Below are positions 33,737-41,556 of a stretch of DNA of 64,000 nt, piece after piece. The stretch comes from Paramuribaculum sp. (GTDB taxonomy: Bacteria; Bacteroidota; Bacteroidia; Bacteroidales; Muribaculaceae): the NCBI GenBank assembly GCA_022511125.1, contig JAFLSD010000003.1, positions 124,001-188,000 of the forward strand, written 5' to 3'. Positions within the stretch are counted from its first letter, which is position 1, and each line of letters begins with the position of its first letter. The translations under genes were made by a program, and so were the position numbers. The notes under the pieces are model-generated. The model worked only from the letters and a program-made list of their open reading frames with translations. It had not been told where the DNA came from and made no database searches.

Positions 33737-34693
33737 ATGAAAAAAATATCCCTTATCTTCTTATTCGCATGTCTATTAGCTTGCGGTACCAAAGTTTATT
33801 CACAGGAGCAATTAAAAAAACCGGTGCTCGGTATAGAACAGTTTACTTATTCCTCAGCTTTTACACCGGCTGATGTGGAAATGCTCAGAAACCAATTGGT
33901 AAGAGCTATTCAAAATACGGGAAGAGTAATTGTGGTCGACCACAATAGTTCAACTGAAAGAGCTTTAGATGCAGAACGTGAACGTAGAAAACAGGAGTCG
34001 GCCATGGAAGCCAATGAAGTAGAGGAAATGACTTCGTTGAATGCCAATAGCCTTTTTTCGGTTCACTTAGATCAATTATCTATCACCAGAGAGATTTATG
34101 AAGATTATGAATATAAGAAGGGTTCGGATGGCAAAACCCAAAAAGTACTGAAAGGAAAATATCCTTATTACAAGGCTGTTATTACATATACCGTAAAAAT
34201 CACAGATCCTCAAAATGGTGCAGTCCAAGGTCAAGAGACATACGCTTACTCGGCCGGTTCATATAGTACATATTCAAACAAGGCCGATTATAATAACGAG
34301 AGTGAGGCGCATGAAGGAATAATGAAAAGAGCTGTAAGCCCGGATGCAATTAAACTACTCATTCTCAACACCTTCAAAGCTAAAGGAAGAATACTTCAAG
34401 TAGATGAAGGCGATGCGAAAAAAGCTAAGACAGTTTATGTAAATTTAGGTTCCGGAGACGGGATTCAGAAAAAACAGACGCTTGAAGTTTACAAAGAGCT
34501 GGATATCGATGGTGAGGTATCACGCAAATTAGTGGGAGAAATCGAAGTTGTTGAAATTCTCGGCAACTCCAGATGCCTGGCGAAAGTGAAAAAAGGAGGT
34601 GACATAATTATGCAAGTATTGTCTTCAGGTGGCAATCTGCCCGTTAGCACAAGAGAAGTAAAACAAAAATTCTTTGGTGGCCTTAAGATGTAA
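33737..34693 (+). CDS. CsgG/LpoB-like secreted lipoprotein
   Basis: About 318 residues from the ATG at 33737; the frame from 33710 would add 9 residues before a typical signal. The N terminus 'KKISLIFLFACLLACGTK' has a lipobox-like cysteine. The body shows the CsgG/LpoB pattern: 'KPVLGIEQFTYSSAFTPADV', 'LRNQLVRAIQNTGRVIVVDH', 'YYKAVITYTVKITDPQNGAV' and a C-terminal 'VYVNLGSGDGIQKKQTLEVY' beta domain. CsgG-fold proteins form outer-membrane secretion pores or activate cell-wall synthases. Which applies here cannot be told. It is the fourth gene of the operon. Confidence 0.7.
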   Translation: MKKISLIFLFACLLACGTKVYSQEQLKKPVLGIEQFTYSSAFTPADVEMLRNQLVRAIQNTGRVIVVDHNSSTERALDAERERRKQESAMEANEVEEMTSLNANSLFSVHLDQLSITREIYEDYEYKKGSDGKTQKVLKGKYPYYKAVITYTVKITDPQNGAVQGQETYAYSAGSYSTYSNKADYNNESEAHEGIMKRAVSPDAIKLLILNTFKAKGRILQVDEGDAKKAKTVYVNLGSGDGIQKKQTLEVYKELDIDGEVSRKLVGEIEVVEILGNSRCLAKVKKGGDIIMQVLSSGGNLPVSTREVKQKFFGGLKM

Positions 34694-34744
34694 AATCAAA
34701 TGATAGCTTTGCAATATATTAAAAATAGATAGCTTACAATCGTT

Positions 34745-35284
34745 ATGAAGAAAATTATCACTTTGACTCTTGTACTTTGTGCACTGTTTATGTGTGGAGC
34801 ACCGGTTCAAGCTCAGAAAACCCGGGCTAAAGCAAAAACGTCGCAGACTGCAAAAAAGAGATCATCTAAAGTCACTGTGGCTGAATTTAAAGAAGATGGC
34901 GGGGATATTTTCAAATTTTACAATAACGGAAAATATGACGCCAAAAACGGCAGCTCTACTTTTGATACCGGATATTATGTTGCCGACAACGGAGCTGTCA
35001 TCTATGCTTCTGAAAATTTCGGGAGGTCATGGGCAGTTTTTGGCGACACGATCTATGATCTTGACGGCCTTCAGAAAGACGGAGCGACAGACTGGAATCT
35101 CCTCCCCAACATCATCAATTCAAACGGCGATAAGCTGGACAAGATAATGAAAAAAGGAGTCATTAATTTCAATTCCGACACACAAACGGTAACCTATAGT
35201 TTCGATGGGAAATCGGGTAAATTCGCCCTTTCTGACATACCCGCCGACTCTCGCTCTCCTCTCACCTGGGTCAAAAAACCTTGA
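34745..35284 (+). CDS. Small secreted protein of unknown function
   Basis: A 179-residue protein with a signal peptide (residues 1-23, 'LFMCGAPVQA-QK'), then a Lys/Ala/Thr-rich basic stretch (24-45, 'TRAKAKTSQTAKKRSS') and a beta-rich domain with aromatic repeats ('GGDIFKFYNNGKYDAKNGSS', 'GAVIYASENFGRSWAVFGDT'). I do not recognise it. It follows the CsgG-like gene after 51 bp on the same strand and may belong to the same operon. Confidence 0.7.
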   Translation: MKKIITLTLVLCALFMCGAPVQAQKTRAKAKTSQTAKKRSSKVTVAEFKEDGGDIFKFYNNGKYDAKNGSSTFDTGYYVADNGAVIYASENFGRSWAVFGDTIYDLDGLQKDGATDWNLLPNIINSNGDKLDKIMKKGVINFNSDTQTVTYSFDGKSGKFALSDIPADSRSPLTWVKKP

Positions 35285-35331
35285 ATATATTAATCTAATC
35301 ACCCCCTATAACAAAACTCTAAAATAACAAG

Positions 35332-35940
35332 ATGAAGAAATTAGCAATTTTATTTTTATTGGCCGCTGTCATAACTACCGGTTGCTCGAAATCCGACGAA
35401 CCAGAAACAAACAAAATCAACGGCCACGAATATGTCGACCTCGGCCTATCCGTCAAATGGGCCACTTGCAACGTCGGCGCTAAAACTCCCACTGGCTATG
35501 GTGAATACTACAAATGGGGTGAAATTATTCCCAAAGGTTCAAATGTTAGTTACCCGGAAATTGCTGAAACATCAATAATGGAAATTACTGGTACTCAATA
35601 TGATGTTGCACATGTAGATTGGGGTGGGAGTTGGAGAATGGCAACTGAAAGCGAATGGAGAGAATTGATTGAAAAATGTGAATGGGCTTGGATTGAAAAT
35701 GGAGAACAGAGTGGTTATAGAATCACTGGGCCAAATGGCAATTCCATTTTCCTGCCCGCTTGTGGAATTATCAATGGAGATTCTCTTGTTGTAACAGGTA
35801 CACAAGCTTATTATTGGTCATCTACAAGATGTGAAGGTGCATTATGGGATTCGTGGGGTCTTCACATGGAGGATTACCAATATAACATCAATGGGTGGAA
35901 TCTTTCCAATGGAATGGCGATTCGTCCGGTATCCAATTAA
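35332..35940 (+). CDS. Lipoprotein with Fibrobacter succinogenes major paralogous domain
   Basis: A 202-residue protein with a lipoprotein signal ('LFLLAAVITTGCSKSDE', Cys18). The mature part shows the paralogous-domain pattern: 'GHEYVDLGLSVKWATCNVGA', 'GYGEYYKWGEIIPKG', 'GSWRMATESEWRELIEKCEW', 'GNSIFLPACGIINGDSLVVT', 'YYWSSTRCEGALWDSWGLHM', 'AIRPVSN'. Such domains are surface-exposed in Bacteroidetes and related to the C-type-lectin-like formylglycine-enzyme fold; their ligands are unknown. It is the last host gene before the integrated element. Confidence 0.85.
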   Translation: MKKLAILFLLAAVITTGCSKSDEPETNKINGHEYVDLGLSVKWATCNVGAKTPTGYGEYYKWGEIIPKGSNVSYPEIAETSIMEITGTQYDVAHVDWGGSWRMATESEWRELIEKCEWAWIENGEQSGYRITGPNGNSIFLPACGIINGDSLVVTGTQAYYWSSTRCEGALWDSWGLHMEDYQYNINGWNLSNGMAIRPVSN

Positions 35941-35967
35941 AACGAAAGATTACTATCATTAAGGCGA

Positions 35968-35996
35968 AAGGCTGCGAGTCATTGACTCGCAGCCTT
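35968..35996 (+). terminator. Terminator after the paralogous-domain lipoprotein gene
   Basis: AAGGCTGCGAGTC (35968-35980) pairs perfectly with GACTCGCAGCCTT (35984-35996), followed by ATTTCTTT. Confidence 0.9.
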
Positions 35997-36008
35997 ATTT
36001 CTTTAACG

Positions 36009-36042
36009 AAAGAGAGGATCAGCATTAACTAATCCTCTCTTT
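36009..36042 (-). terminator. Ancestral tRNA-Leu terminator, displaced by the integrated element
   Basis: AAAGAGAGGAT (36009-36019) pairs with ATCCTCTCTTT (36032-36042). It directly abuts the left copy of the tRNA-Leu 3' end (36047-36059), as the terminator of an uninterrupted minus-strand tRNA-Leu gene would. Confidence 0.65.
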
Positions 36043-36046
36043 GACA

Positions 36047-36059
36047 GTACCCAGACCCG
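36047..36059. repeat. attL core: duplicated 3' end of tRNA-Leu
   Basis: GTACCCAGACCCG is repeated exactly at 51202-51214, where it is the 3' end of tRNA-Leu(CAA) on the minus strand. The 15.2-kb interval between the two copies carries a tyrosine integrase next to the tRNA. Confidence 0.85.
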
Positions 36060-36151
36060 TGACGCAGGGATTTGGGGACACTTATGGTAACTTCTTGATA
36101 TTTAGAGATGATATCAATTTAATCTTGAATATTATATTGATACATATAAGG

Positions 36152-36173
36152 AAAGGTGGTCAAAAGGTGGTCA
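36152..36173. repeat. Left tandem 11-bp repeats, probable integrase arm sites
   Basis: Two abutting copies of AAAGGTGGTCA (36152-36162 and 36163-36173), 93 bp inside attL. The same tandem pair, with a single changed dinucleotide, lies 70 bp inside attR (51111-51132). Symmetric placement at both ends suggests binding sites for the integrase arm domain. Confidence 0.65.
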
Positions 36174-36341
36174 ATTGTTTTCACAATATCTCTAAGCATT
36201 TTCCTTATCTTCTTAACGGAAATGAGTATCCTCTTCTTCATTGAAAGATGAATATTCAGCCGATTTGATTTATAGACAATGAAAAATCCCTCCAATTCAC
36301 TCAAAAGTGAAATGATTTAGTAACCTTGTGTAGTAAAATCA

Positions 36342-36627
36342 ATGTCTGCGATGAAAGAAGTTGAAAGGGCCGTGGTATCATTTGATGAAATGGTAGGGAT
36401 GTGGTCCCGACCATATTCAATAGGAAGTAAATCTGTCTTTTGATATTTCTGATAGAATTGATTTCCTGATGAAAGAAAGAGGGCTTACTAAAAAACAATT
36501 CGCAGAAGCGTTAGGCCGACGCCCCAGCGAGATTACCAAATGGTTGAGTGGTCAGCATAATTTCACTGTGGCAACCCTTTCTATGCTTTCAACCTTTTTC
36601 GGCAAATCCATTATAAACGTAGGGTAA
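36342..36627 (+). pseudogene. Frameshifted XRE/HigA-like helix-turn-helix gene
   Basis: From the ATG at 36342 one frame reads 'MSAMKEVERAVVSFDEMVGM' and stops after 'SIGSKSVF'. Another frame, open from a stop at about 36421, continues with 'NLSFDISDRIDFL' and a clear Cro/C1-type HTH ('MKERGLTKKQFAEALGRRPS', 'EITKWLSGQHNFTVATLSML') to the stop at 36627. The two parts together look like one XRE-family protein broken by a frameshift. A short product of 52 residues from the ATG at 36469 could still be made. The rest of 36060-36719 shows no other gene. Confidence 0.55.
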
Positions 36628-36719
36628 TTTGGTAGACTCTATATTAACTGATATGAAAAACTTCCCAATTCGACCTACAAGCCATTTCATTTCAGAGAAA
36701 TAGAACTATTTTTAGGAGA

Positions 36720-37004
36720 CTAATATCGATTCTCAAGAAGCCCAACAATCATTGAAGCATCACGTTTAGAGAATCCATAAGCGGAAATTTTCATACCTCC
36801 ATTCGTTTCGATTGTAATATCGGCAAATAATAGATTCTTATCTATGGACACTGAACTTATTGATTCAAAAGTTATTTTAGTCCGACTATATCCTATTACT
36901 TTCTTTTTTTGAAAAGTTATGCTTTCGTCATCTATAATTAACTCATCAGGAAATACTGTGTTGCCATTTCCGGATATGCGTTTGGCTGAAAATCTGTAAT
37001 ACAT
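36720..37004 (-). CDS. Small PH-like domain protein of the RiPP operon
   Basis: A 94-residue soluble protein with alternating strands: 'YYRFSAKRISGNGNTVFPDE', 'LIIDDESITFQKKKVIGYSR', 'KITFESISSVSIDKNLLFAD', 'ITIETNGGMKISAYGFSKRD'. This resembles bacterial PH-like domains (bPH family), a weak match. The last gene of the minus-strand operon, 2 bp after the hydrolase. What a PH-like protein does in peptide maturation is unclear; it may act in immunity, binding or be unrelated. Confidence 0.6.
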   Translation of the reverse strand: MYYRFSAKRISGNGNTVFPDELIIDDESITFQKKKVIGYSRTKITFESISSVSIDKNLLFADITIETNGGMKISAYGFSKRDASMIVGLLENRY

Positions 37005-37006
37005 GC

Positions 37007-37753
37007 TTATTTTAAATTGAAGATTATAATAGCGTTATCATGGGTTATTTGCCGATATTGCTTTGGAGAACAAATAGTTGCAAGTTCGGTCAATTTCCCT
37101 TTATAGTATTGAAACAAATCGCATGATGGGTAGAAGTATTTTGGAATACACATATCTGTTCCCCATAAGACTTTATGAGAAAGTCCAGATTCTATGAAGG
37201 CTTTTATTTGGCCTATTGGCATAAAGGCGGTATCAGCAAATGCATTATCAAATCGTTTCACAATTCTAATAGTCTGATTGAGGGGTCGGCCATGTGCCAA
37301 TATGAATAATACATCAGGATTATTCGCAATTATCGCTTCAAATTGATTGGATTGACAGGACACTTCATTGCCGGTATGTATTAATACTGGTATATCTAAT
37401 TCTTTTGCAATATCAATAACTTCAGACATTTTACCATCTGCATTTGTCCATACATCAGGGTGTAAGAATGGATGAATTTTCAAACATCTCCATTTTATAG
37501 AAGTTTCCAGATACCAGGCTATGTTTCCATTAAGGCCGTCTGGAGTAATCCACATAACTGGTATCACTTTATCTTTATCCAACCATATTATTTCTTGTAA
37601 TTCATCTATTGCTTTTGGATAATTCTCCTCACATATGGTTGTTGAGGAAACGGCATAATAATCCACATTTAGACCTGCCATTAAATCATGGATTACAGAA
37701 GGCTCAATATAGATGTCATTAAATTGACCGACATGTATGTGTGAATCAATCAT
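37007..37753 (-). CDS. Metal-dependent hydrolase (amidohydrolase-2/TIM-barrel type) of the RiPP operon
   Basis: A 248-residue protein with an amidohydrolase layout: N-terminal 'MIDSHIHVG' with the HxH pair at residues 5 and 7, 'CLKIHPFLHPD', 'PVLIHTGNE', 'DVLFILAHGRP' and the late Asp in 'KVLWGTDMCIPKY'. These side chains would hold one or two metals. Amidohydrolase or TatD-like genes are sometimes found next to radical-SAM peptide maturases, but their role there is not settled. It is 20 bp after the second radical SAM gene. It could trim the peptide or modify the mature product (inference). Confidence 0.78.
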   Translation of the reverse strand: MIDSHIHVGQFNDIYIEPSVIHDLMAGLNVDYYAVSSTTICEENYPKAIDELQEIIWLDKDKVIPVMWITPDGLNGNIAWYLETSIKWRCLKIHPFLHPDVWTNADGKMSEVIDIAKELDIPVLIHTGNEVSCQSNQFEAIIANNPDVLFILAHGRPLNQTIRIVKRFDNAFADTAFMPIGQIKAFIESGLSHKVLWGTDMCIPKYFYPSCDLFQYYKGKLTELATICSPKQYRQITHDNAIIIFNLK

Positions 37754-37773
37754 AAGGGTGAGATTTATGATTA

Positions 37774-39093
37774 TTACGGTCGATAATTGTCATGATTAAA
37801 CTCTTTCTCAACTTCTGAAGCGATTTGGGCAACTCTACACATATAAGGGTCGGTTTTGAGAAAATTTCCATTCCCACCGTTGTATTTAACGGAAGGACAC
37901 ACATAACAGAACTCATAATCTTTACACGAACCACATATACCCATACCCTCATTGAGAAGTTTAAAAATACCATTATTCAAATTTGCCTCTTGCCATATTT
38001 CTTTCAAGGATCTGGTTTTTATGTTTCCTATAACAAGACCAAACGACCCGCAAGGGCAAACATCACCGTTCCCATTAACAGAACAACTGCTATGTATTTC
38101 CAAACAAGGATATTGCTTAAGATGCCATTTGAGATTTTCAGTCATAGAGGATATATCGTGAGTGCGAAGTGTAAACAACTTGTTCCCAAGTTTTCGTTGG
38201 CAATTAAACAGAGCAACATAAAAATCTCTTACTTCTTCCTCTGTCAGTCGATTTGAGATGTTTTTCTTATTGAAATCCAAATCCATGTTCAATCCACAAT
38301 TGCACTGCACAATTGCACCTATTGACTCTCCAAAATCAAGGACACTTGTAAAATCATCCTTATTTGTTCTCATAACGATGCAACTGATAGTTAAGGGTAC
38401 ACCTGCATGACAGAGAGACTTTATAGCGTCTTTTGTTTTTTTGCATGACCCCTTTCTACATGTTATGGCATCGTGAATTATTTCATTAGTACTATATAAG
38501 GAGGTTTGAACTTCAACATGATGTTTTTTTAATATGTGAATCAGCCTTTCATCAAGTGTTGATAAGTTAGATAATATGCTTATGCTACATCCTTTAGATG
38601 TTGCATATCCAACGATTTGTTTTAAGTCTGGATGTAAAAGGGCTTCGCCACCTGATAATACAAGTTCCTTTCCTCCCATTTCACAAAAATCATCAATAAG
38701 GCTTTCAAGGAGTTGATAATCCAAAGTCCCGCCTCTACTTCGCTTTTCTTCAGGTATATAGCAATGAATGCATCGCTCATTGCATCTCTCCGTTAAATTT
38801 ATTTGAAGTTTACGCAGACTTTCATCAATTTTCTTTATAAATCCGGTCTTAGTCATGAAATCCAAAAAGTCGGCTAAATCTTTTGAAACTTCTTCTTCAA
38901 CAGCATTATCATAATTAGCAATCACTCTTTGCATAATTTCTGTTAAAGTTGTAGGAATATAATCAATGGCTTGAATGAAGTCCAAGCCTGTCTCATCAAT
39001 GATTATTTCTATACCATCAGAGCCATTTCTGACTTTATATTGATTTTGACCTATGTATGTTATAACCGTATTCTTGTCTATATAGAATTTCAT
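37774..39093 (-). CDS. Radical SAM/SPASM peptide maturase with N-terminal RRE-like domain (second enzyme)
   Basis: A 439-residue protein. Residues 1-90 resemble a PqqD-like RiPP recognition element ('QYKVRNGSDGIEIIIDETGL', 'TEIMQRVIANYDNAVEEEVS'). The radical SAM core starts at about 98, with CX3CX2C at Cys104, Cys108 and Cys111 ('TERCNERCIHCYIPEEK'), and has the SAM-binding 'LVLSGGEALLHPDL'. The SPASM region carries 'CSVNGNGDVCPCGSFGLVIG' and 'GICGSCKDYEFCYVCPS', enough cysteines for auxiliary [4Fe-4S] clusters. It lies 81 bp after the precursor gene. It probably forms thioether, C-C or C-alpha links on the precursor; which one cannot be read. Confidence 0.88.
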   Translation of the reverse strand: MKFYIDKNTVITYIGQNQYKVRNGSDGIEIIIDETGLDFIQAIDYIPTTLTEIMQRVIANYDNAVEEEVSKDLADFLDFMTKTGFIKKIDESLRKLQINLTERCNERCIHCYIPEEKRSRGGTLDYQLLESLIDDFCEMGGKELVLSGGEALLHPDLKQIVGYATSKGCSISILSNLSTLDERLIHILKKHHVEVQTSLYSTNEIIHDAITCRKGSCKKTKDAIKSLCHAGVPLTISCIVMRTNKDDFTSVLDFGESIGAIVQCNCGLNMDLDFNKKNISNRLTEEEVRDFYVALFNCQRKLGNKLFTLRTHDISSMTENLKWHLKQYPCLEIHSSCSVNGNGDVCPCGSFGLVIGNIKTRSLKEIWQEANLNNGIFKLLNEGMGICGSCKDYEFCYVCPSVKYNGGNGNFLKTDPYMCRVAQIASEVEKEFNHDNYRP

Positions 39094-39174
39094 AACTAAT
39101 TGATTAAATCAATGAGCAGAAGGCAACTCTGCTCATTGATACATTAACATTGGTACGTAAGGTGAGAGTACAAG

Positions 39175-39327
39175 TTAAGCAGATATCTCACACTTTTTAC
39201 ACATTTTGTTCTTGCCGTTGAAGAAAGGGCAGTTCCATGTGCTGTTGTCATGTGTGGGACAACCAGCTGCATATGAACCAGACGGCAAGTTCTTTGCAAT
39301 AATCTGAGGCTTTGAATACTTTTTCAT
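39175..39327 (-). CDS. RiPP precursor peptide, 50 residues
   Basis: A short ORF from the ATG at 39327 to TAA at 39177-39175, between the two radical SAM genes. The product starts 'MKKYSKPQIIAKNLPSGSYA' and continues 'AGCPTHDNSTWNCPFFNGKN', 'KMCKKCEISA'. The first 20 residues look like a leader ('KPQIIAKN' and 'GSYAAGCP' resemble other radical-SAM precursor leaders). The Cys-containing part has Cys23, Cys33, Cys43 and Cys46, plus Trp31, Phe35/36 and Asn/Lys sites. There is no double-Gly site and no peptidase/transporter gene nearby. It is most likely the substrate of one or both enzymes; a ranthipeptide-, sactipeptide- or cyclophane-like product is possible. Confidence 0.85.
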   Translation of the reverse strand: MKKYSKPQIIAKNLPSGSYAAGCPTHDNSTWNCPFFNGKNKMCKKCEISA

Positions 39328-39420
39328 TGCTTTAAAGATTTTTGGTTTATGTTTTCATCCTATCGAGCGACTCAACTTTCTCTATGCATACATCCTTTAT
39401 AGCGATTCTGCACTTTCTAT

Positions 39421-40884
39421 TTAAATTACTCCTTTCGATTTATATTCTTCAACCAACCTCTTGTTTAGGCGGGCAACATCACAAAAATGATGATTTATGG
39501 CAAACATATCACCACCACTTTCATTGTAATTTCTCACAAGACACATGGCGCAGTAGTCTCTCGCATCACACTCCAAGCATTGAGGAAAAGAAGCCTGCGT
39601 TATTTTTCTTAATTCTTTAATTTTCGCACTATTCTCCCAAATTTCTTTTAACGACTGTTTATAAACATTCCCAAGGATATAGTTTTGCCAGCCTGCACAT
39701 GGGTATACGTCGCCATTTGCTGTAATACAACAATTATCGTATCCTACTCCACAAACCGGCTGTTTTTTGAAGCGTTCAAGATTGAACTTGATTTGATCTG
39801 ATATAGGTAGTTGTTGCAATGTATTTTCCTTATAGTTTGTGTCTTGCTCAATTAAATCCCGGAGCAGTTCTTCCGTTTCTTCAATACTAAGGCGATTGGC
39901 GAGATTTTCTGTATCAAGGTCAGCTCTTGCCATCATTATATAATCAGTCTGTGCCTTGATTTTTAATGATTTTGCATATTCCAATACTTTGTCATATCCC
40001 TTCCTATTGGCTTTCATAATGGGGCAACTTATTTGCACAGGAATATCATTAGCAACAAGTTTTTCAATCGCAGACTTTGTTCTTTCAAAAGACCCCTTAA
40101 CGGTAGTGATTAAATCATGCGTTGCCGGATCCATAGAGTACAAAGAAACCTGAATCAGAGAGATGTTGGCATCTTTTAAATCGGCTATTTGGTCATCCCT
40201 TAAAGATATTAGATTGGAGAGAATCGAGATTTTCAAATCCTTTTCCCTGCAGTATTTCACAATTTCAATTATATCCTTATGCAGAAAAGCTTCACCACCA
40301 GACAATGTCGCGTGTATGCCTCCCATTTCTGCAAATTCATCAAGAATACTCTTTACTTTTTGGGTCGGCATATCAAACCCTTTGTTCTTCTTATCATTGG
40401 GTATATAACAATGAATACAACGCTCATTACATCTGCTGGATAACTCAAATTGAATTCTTGCAATCAATGGATGCCCTTGAACTTCTTCCAGAAAAAAGTC
40501 TTGAGTGTTCTCACTAACATTCTCCTCGGTTGGTTGATAAAAATTTTCCACCAGAGTCTTTGGATTATCAATTGCATAGGTGAAATCAGTATCATTATCA
40601 TCCAACCCCTCAACAGTATCGGCTATGACCACAAATTTCCCATTGGCGAGACTTTGTGCGAATTCAAGGAAGTCCTTTTTTAGAACATCAAAGTCCACGC
40701 CATCATAAATATCAACGAGACGTTGCACTATGTCATCAATATCTTGTGGCTCACGCGATATTTCTTTTAACATAACGGCTCCGTTTTCATCGTAAACCCT
40801 ATCATGACGCAACACTTGGTTGGTTATATATCCATACTTTTTTGTGGTACGTATAAAAGAGTTCTTGCTCTGCTTTATATACAT
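39421..40884 (-). CDS. Radical SAM/SPASM peptide maturase with N-terminal RRE-like domain (first enzyme)
   Basis: A 487-residue protein. Residues 10-90 form a PqqD-like recognition domain ('YGYITNQVLRHDRVYDENGA', 'DIVQRLVDIYDGVDFDVLKK'). After a 50-residue acidic linker the radical SAM core has CX3CX2C at Cys152, Cys156 and Cys159, and 'ATLSGGEAFLHKDI'. The SPASM domain (about 375-470) has Cys378, 385, 386, 396, 436, 439, 445, 448 and 468 ('CCITANGDVYPCAGW', 'CLECDARDYCAMC'). It is a paralog of the 37774-39093 enzyme. It is upstream of the precursor by 94 bp. Its start lies 80 bp after the small protein at 40965. Confidence 0.9.
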   Translation of the reverse strand: MYIKQSKNSFIRTTKKYGYITNQVLRHDRVYDENGAVMLKEISREPQDIDDIVQRLVDIYDGVDFDVLKKDFLEFAQSLANGKFVVIADTVEGLDDNDTDFTYAIDNPKTLVENFYQPTEENVSENTQDFFLEEVQGHPLIARIQFELSSRCNERCIHCYIPNDKKNKGFDMPTQKVKSILDEFAEMGGIHATLSGGEAFLHKDIIEIVKYCREKDLKISILSNLISLRDDQIADLKDANISLIQVSLYSMDPATHDLITTVKGSFERTKSAIEKLVANDIPVQISCPIMKANRKGYDKVLEYAKSLKIKAQTDYIMMARADLDTENLANRLSIEETEELLRDLIEQDTNYKENTLQQLPISDQIKFNLERFKKQPVCGVGYDNCCITANGDVYPCAGWQNYILGNVYKQSLKEIWENSAKIKELRKITQASFPQCLECDARDYCAMCLVRNYNESGGDMFAINHHFCDVARLNKRLVEEYKSKGVI

Positions 40885-40964
40885 CGTAGTTTAATTATGT
40901 TTTTATGGTATTCAGCTTGGAATTCATTATACCCCATTGCCGATTAATTCTAACATTTTTGATT

Positions 40965-41252
40965 TTAAATGTTATTTCGCAAAATGCTTATCTTCAATTC
41001 ATTTATAACATTACGCTGTTCGACAACCCTTGCATAATGTTCATTTCCATTCTCATCTGTCCATCTTATTGGTGTACCTTTTATATTCCTTATTTTTTCA
41101 ATTGTAGAAGCGGAATCTATATCTTTTAGTATTGCGGAGTTGCATTCAACCCAATCACCAGATATAACGTCAGAATATATTCTTAAAGTTAAGGCATTAA
41201 CTCTAATTTCACGTCTTGATTCAACGTCATGCAGAATAATTTCTTTGGGCAT
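40965..41252 (-). CDS. Small protein heading the RiPP operon
   Basis: About 95 residues from the ATG at 41252 ('MPKEIILHDVESRREIRVNA'); an ATG at 41273 would add 7 residues. It is beta-rich with 'LTLRIYSDVISGDWVECNSA' and 'IRNIKGTPIRWTDENGNEHY'. It is soluble, and not recognised. First gene of the minus-strand RiPP operon and separated from element C by about 50 bp. It might be a scaffold, an immunity protein or a regulator; nothing in the sequence decides this. Confidence 0.62.
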   Translation of the reverse strand: MPKEIILHDVESRREIRVNALTLRIYSDVISGDWVECNSAILKDIDSASTIEKIRNIKGTPIRWTDENGNEHYARVVEQRNVINELKISILRNNI

Positions 41253-41302
41253 ACAGAAATGTGGCCTTATCAAGGAGCTACTCTCTTACTCCATTATTAA
41301 AT

Positions 41303-41556
41303 AAAAAAAGCGTGAGAGCTATCACTTTTGCTCATCCCGCTTGTTGAGGCCCTGGAATTGCCCTTTGGAGTAGAACGAGCAAACTGCAGAAGCCTCACGC
41401 AGATATGATATATTATATGAAATGCCATAAGGAGGACATACTCATAGTTATATCATTCCACAAGGAATCTACTGTCTGCCTCATTCTTGACTCCAAAATG
41501 AAATTTTCCAGGTTTCAACAAGCCAAGAAAGAGCGTCAAGTAAACGCTTTTCTATA
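41303..41556 (-). ncRNA. Palindromic leader-like RNA element, copy C, upstream of the RiPP operon
   Basis: On the minus strand the core (41400-41303) is closed by GCGTGAG (41400-41394) and CTCACGC (41316-41310) with a T7 tract (41309-41303). The inner helix pairs GCTCGTTC (41380-41373) with GGATGAGC (41337-41330) through two G-U pairs. The other half (about 41470-41556) is an inverted degenerate copy: 'ACTCCAAA', 'CCAGG', 'TCAACAAGC' and 'ACGCTTTT' recur on the plus strand in the same order as in the minus-strand core. The core shares helix layout with copy D. It would act as a leader of the operon beginning at 41252 if transcribed from upstream; no confident promoter was found. Confidence 0.65.

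Noticed and set aside
31316-41400. A conserved small peptide encoded in the cores of elements C and D (frames reading '..CSF..GQ..GL....E.K')
   Set aside because: Copies A and B have early stops or no similar peptide, there is no start codon in a good position, and base changes preserve helices rather than codons.
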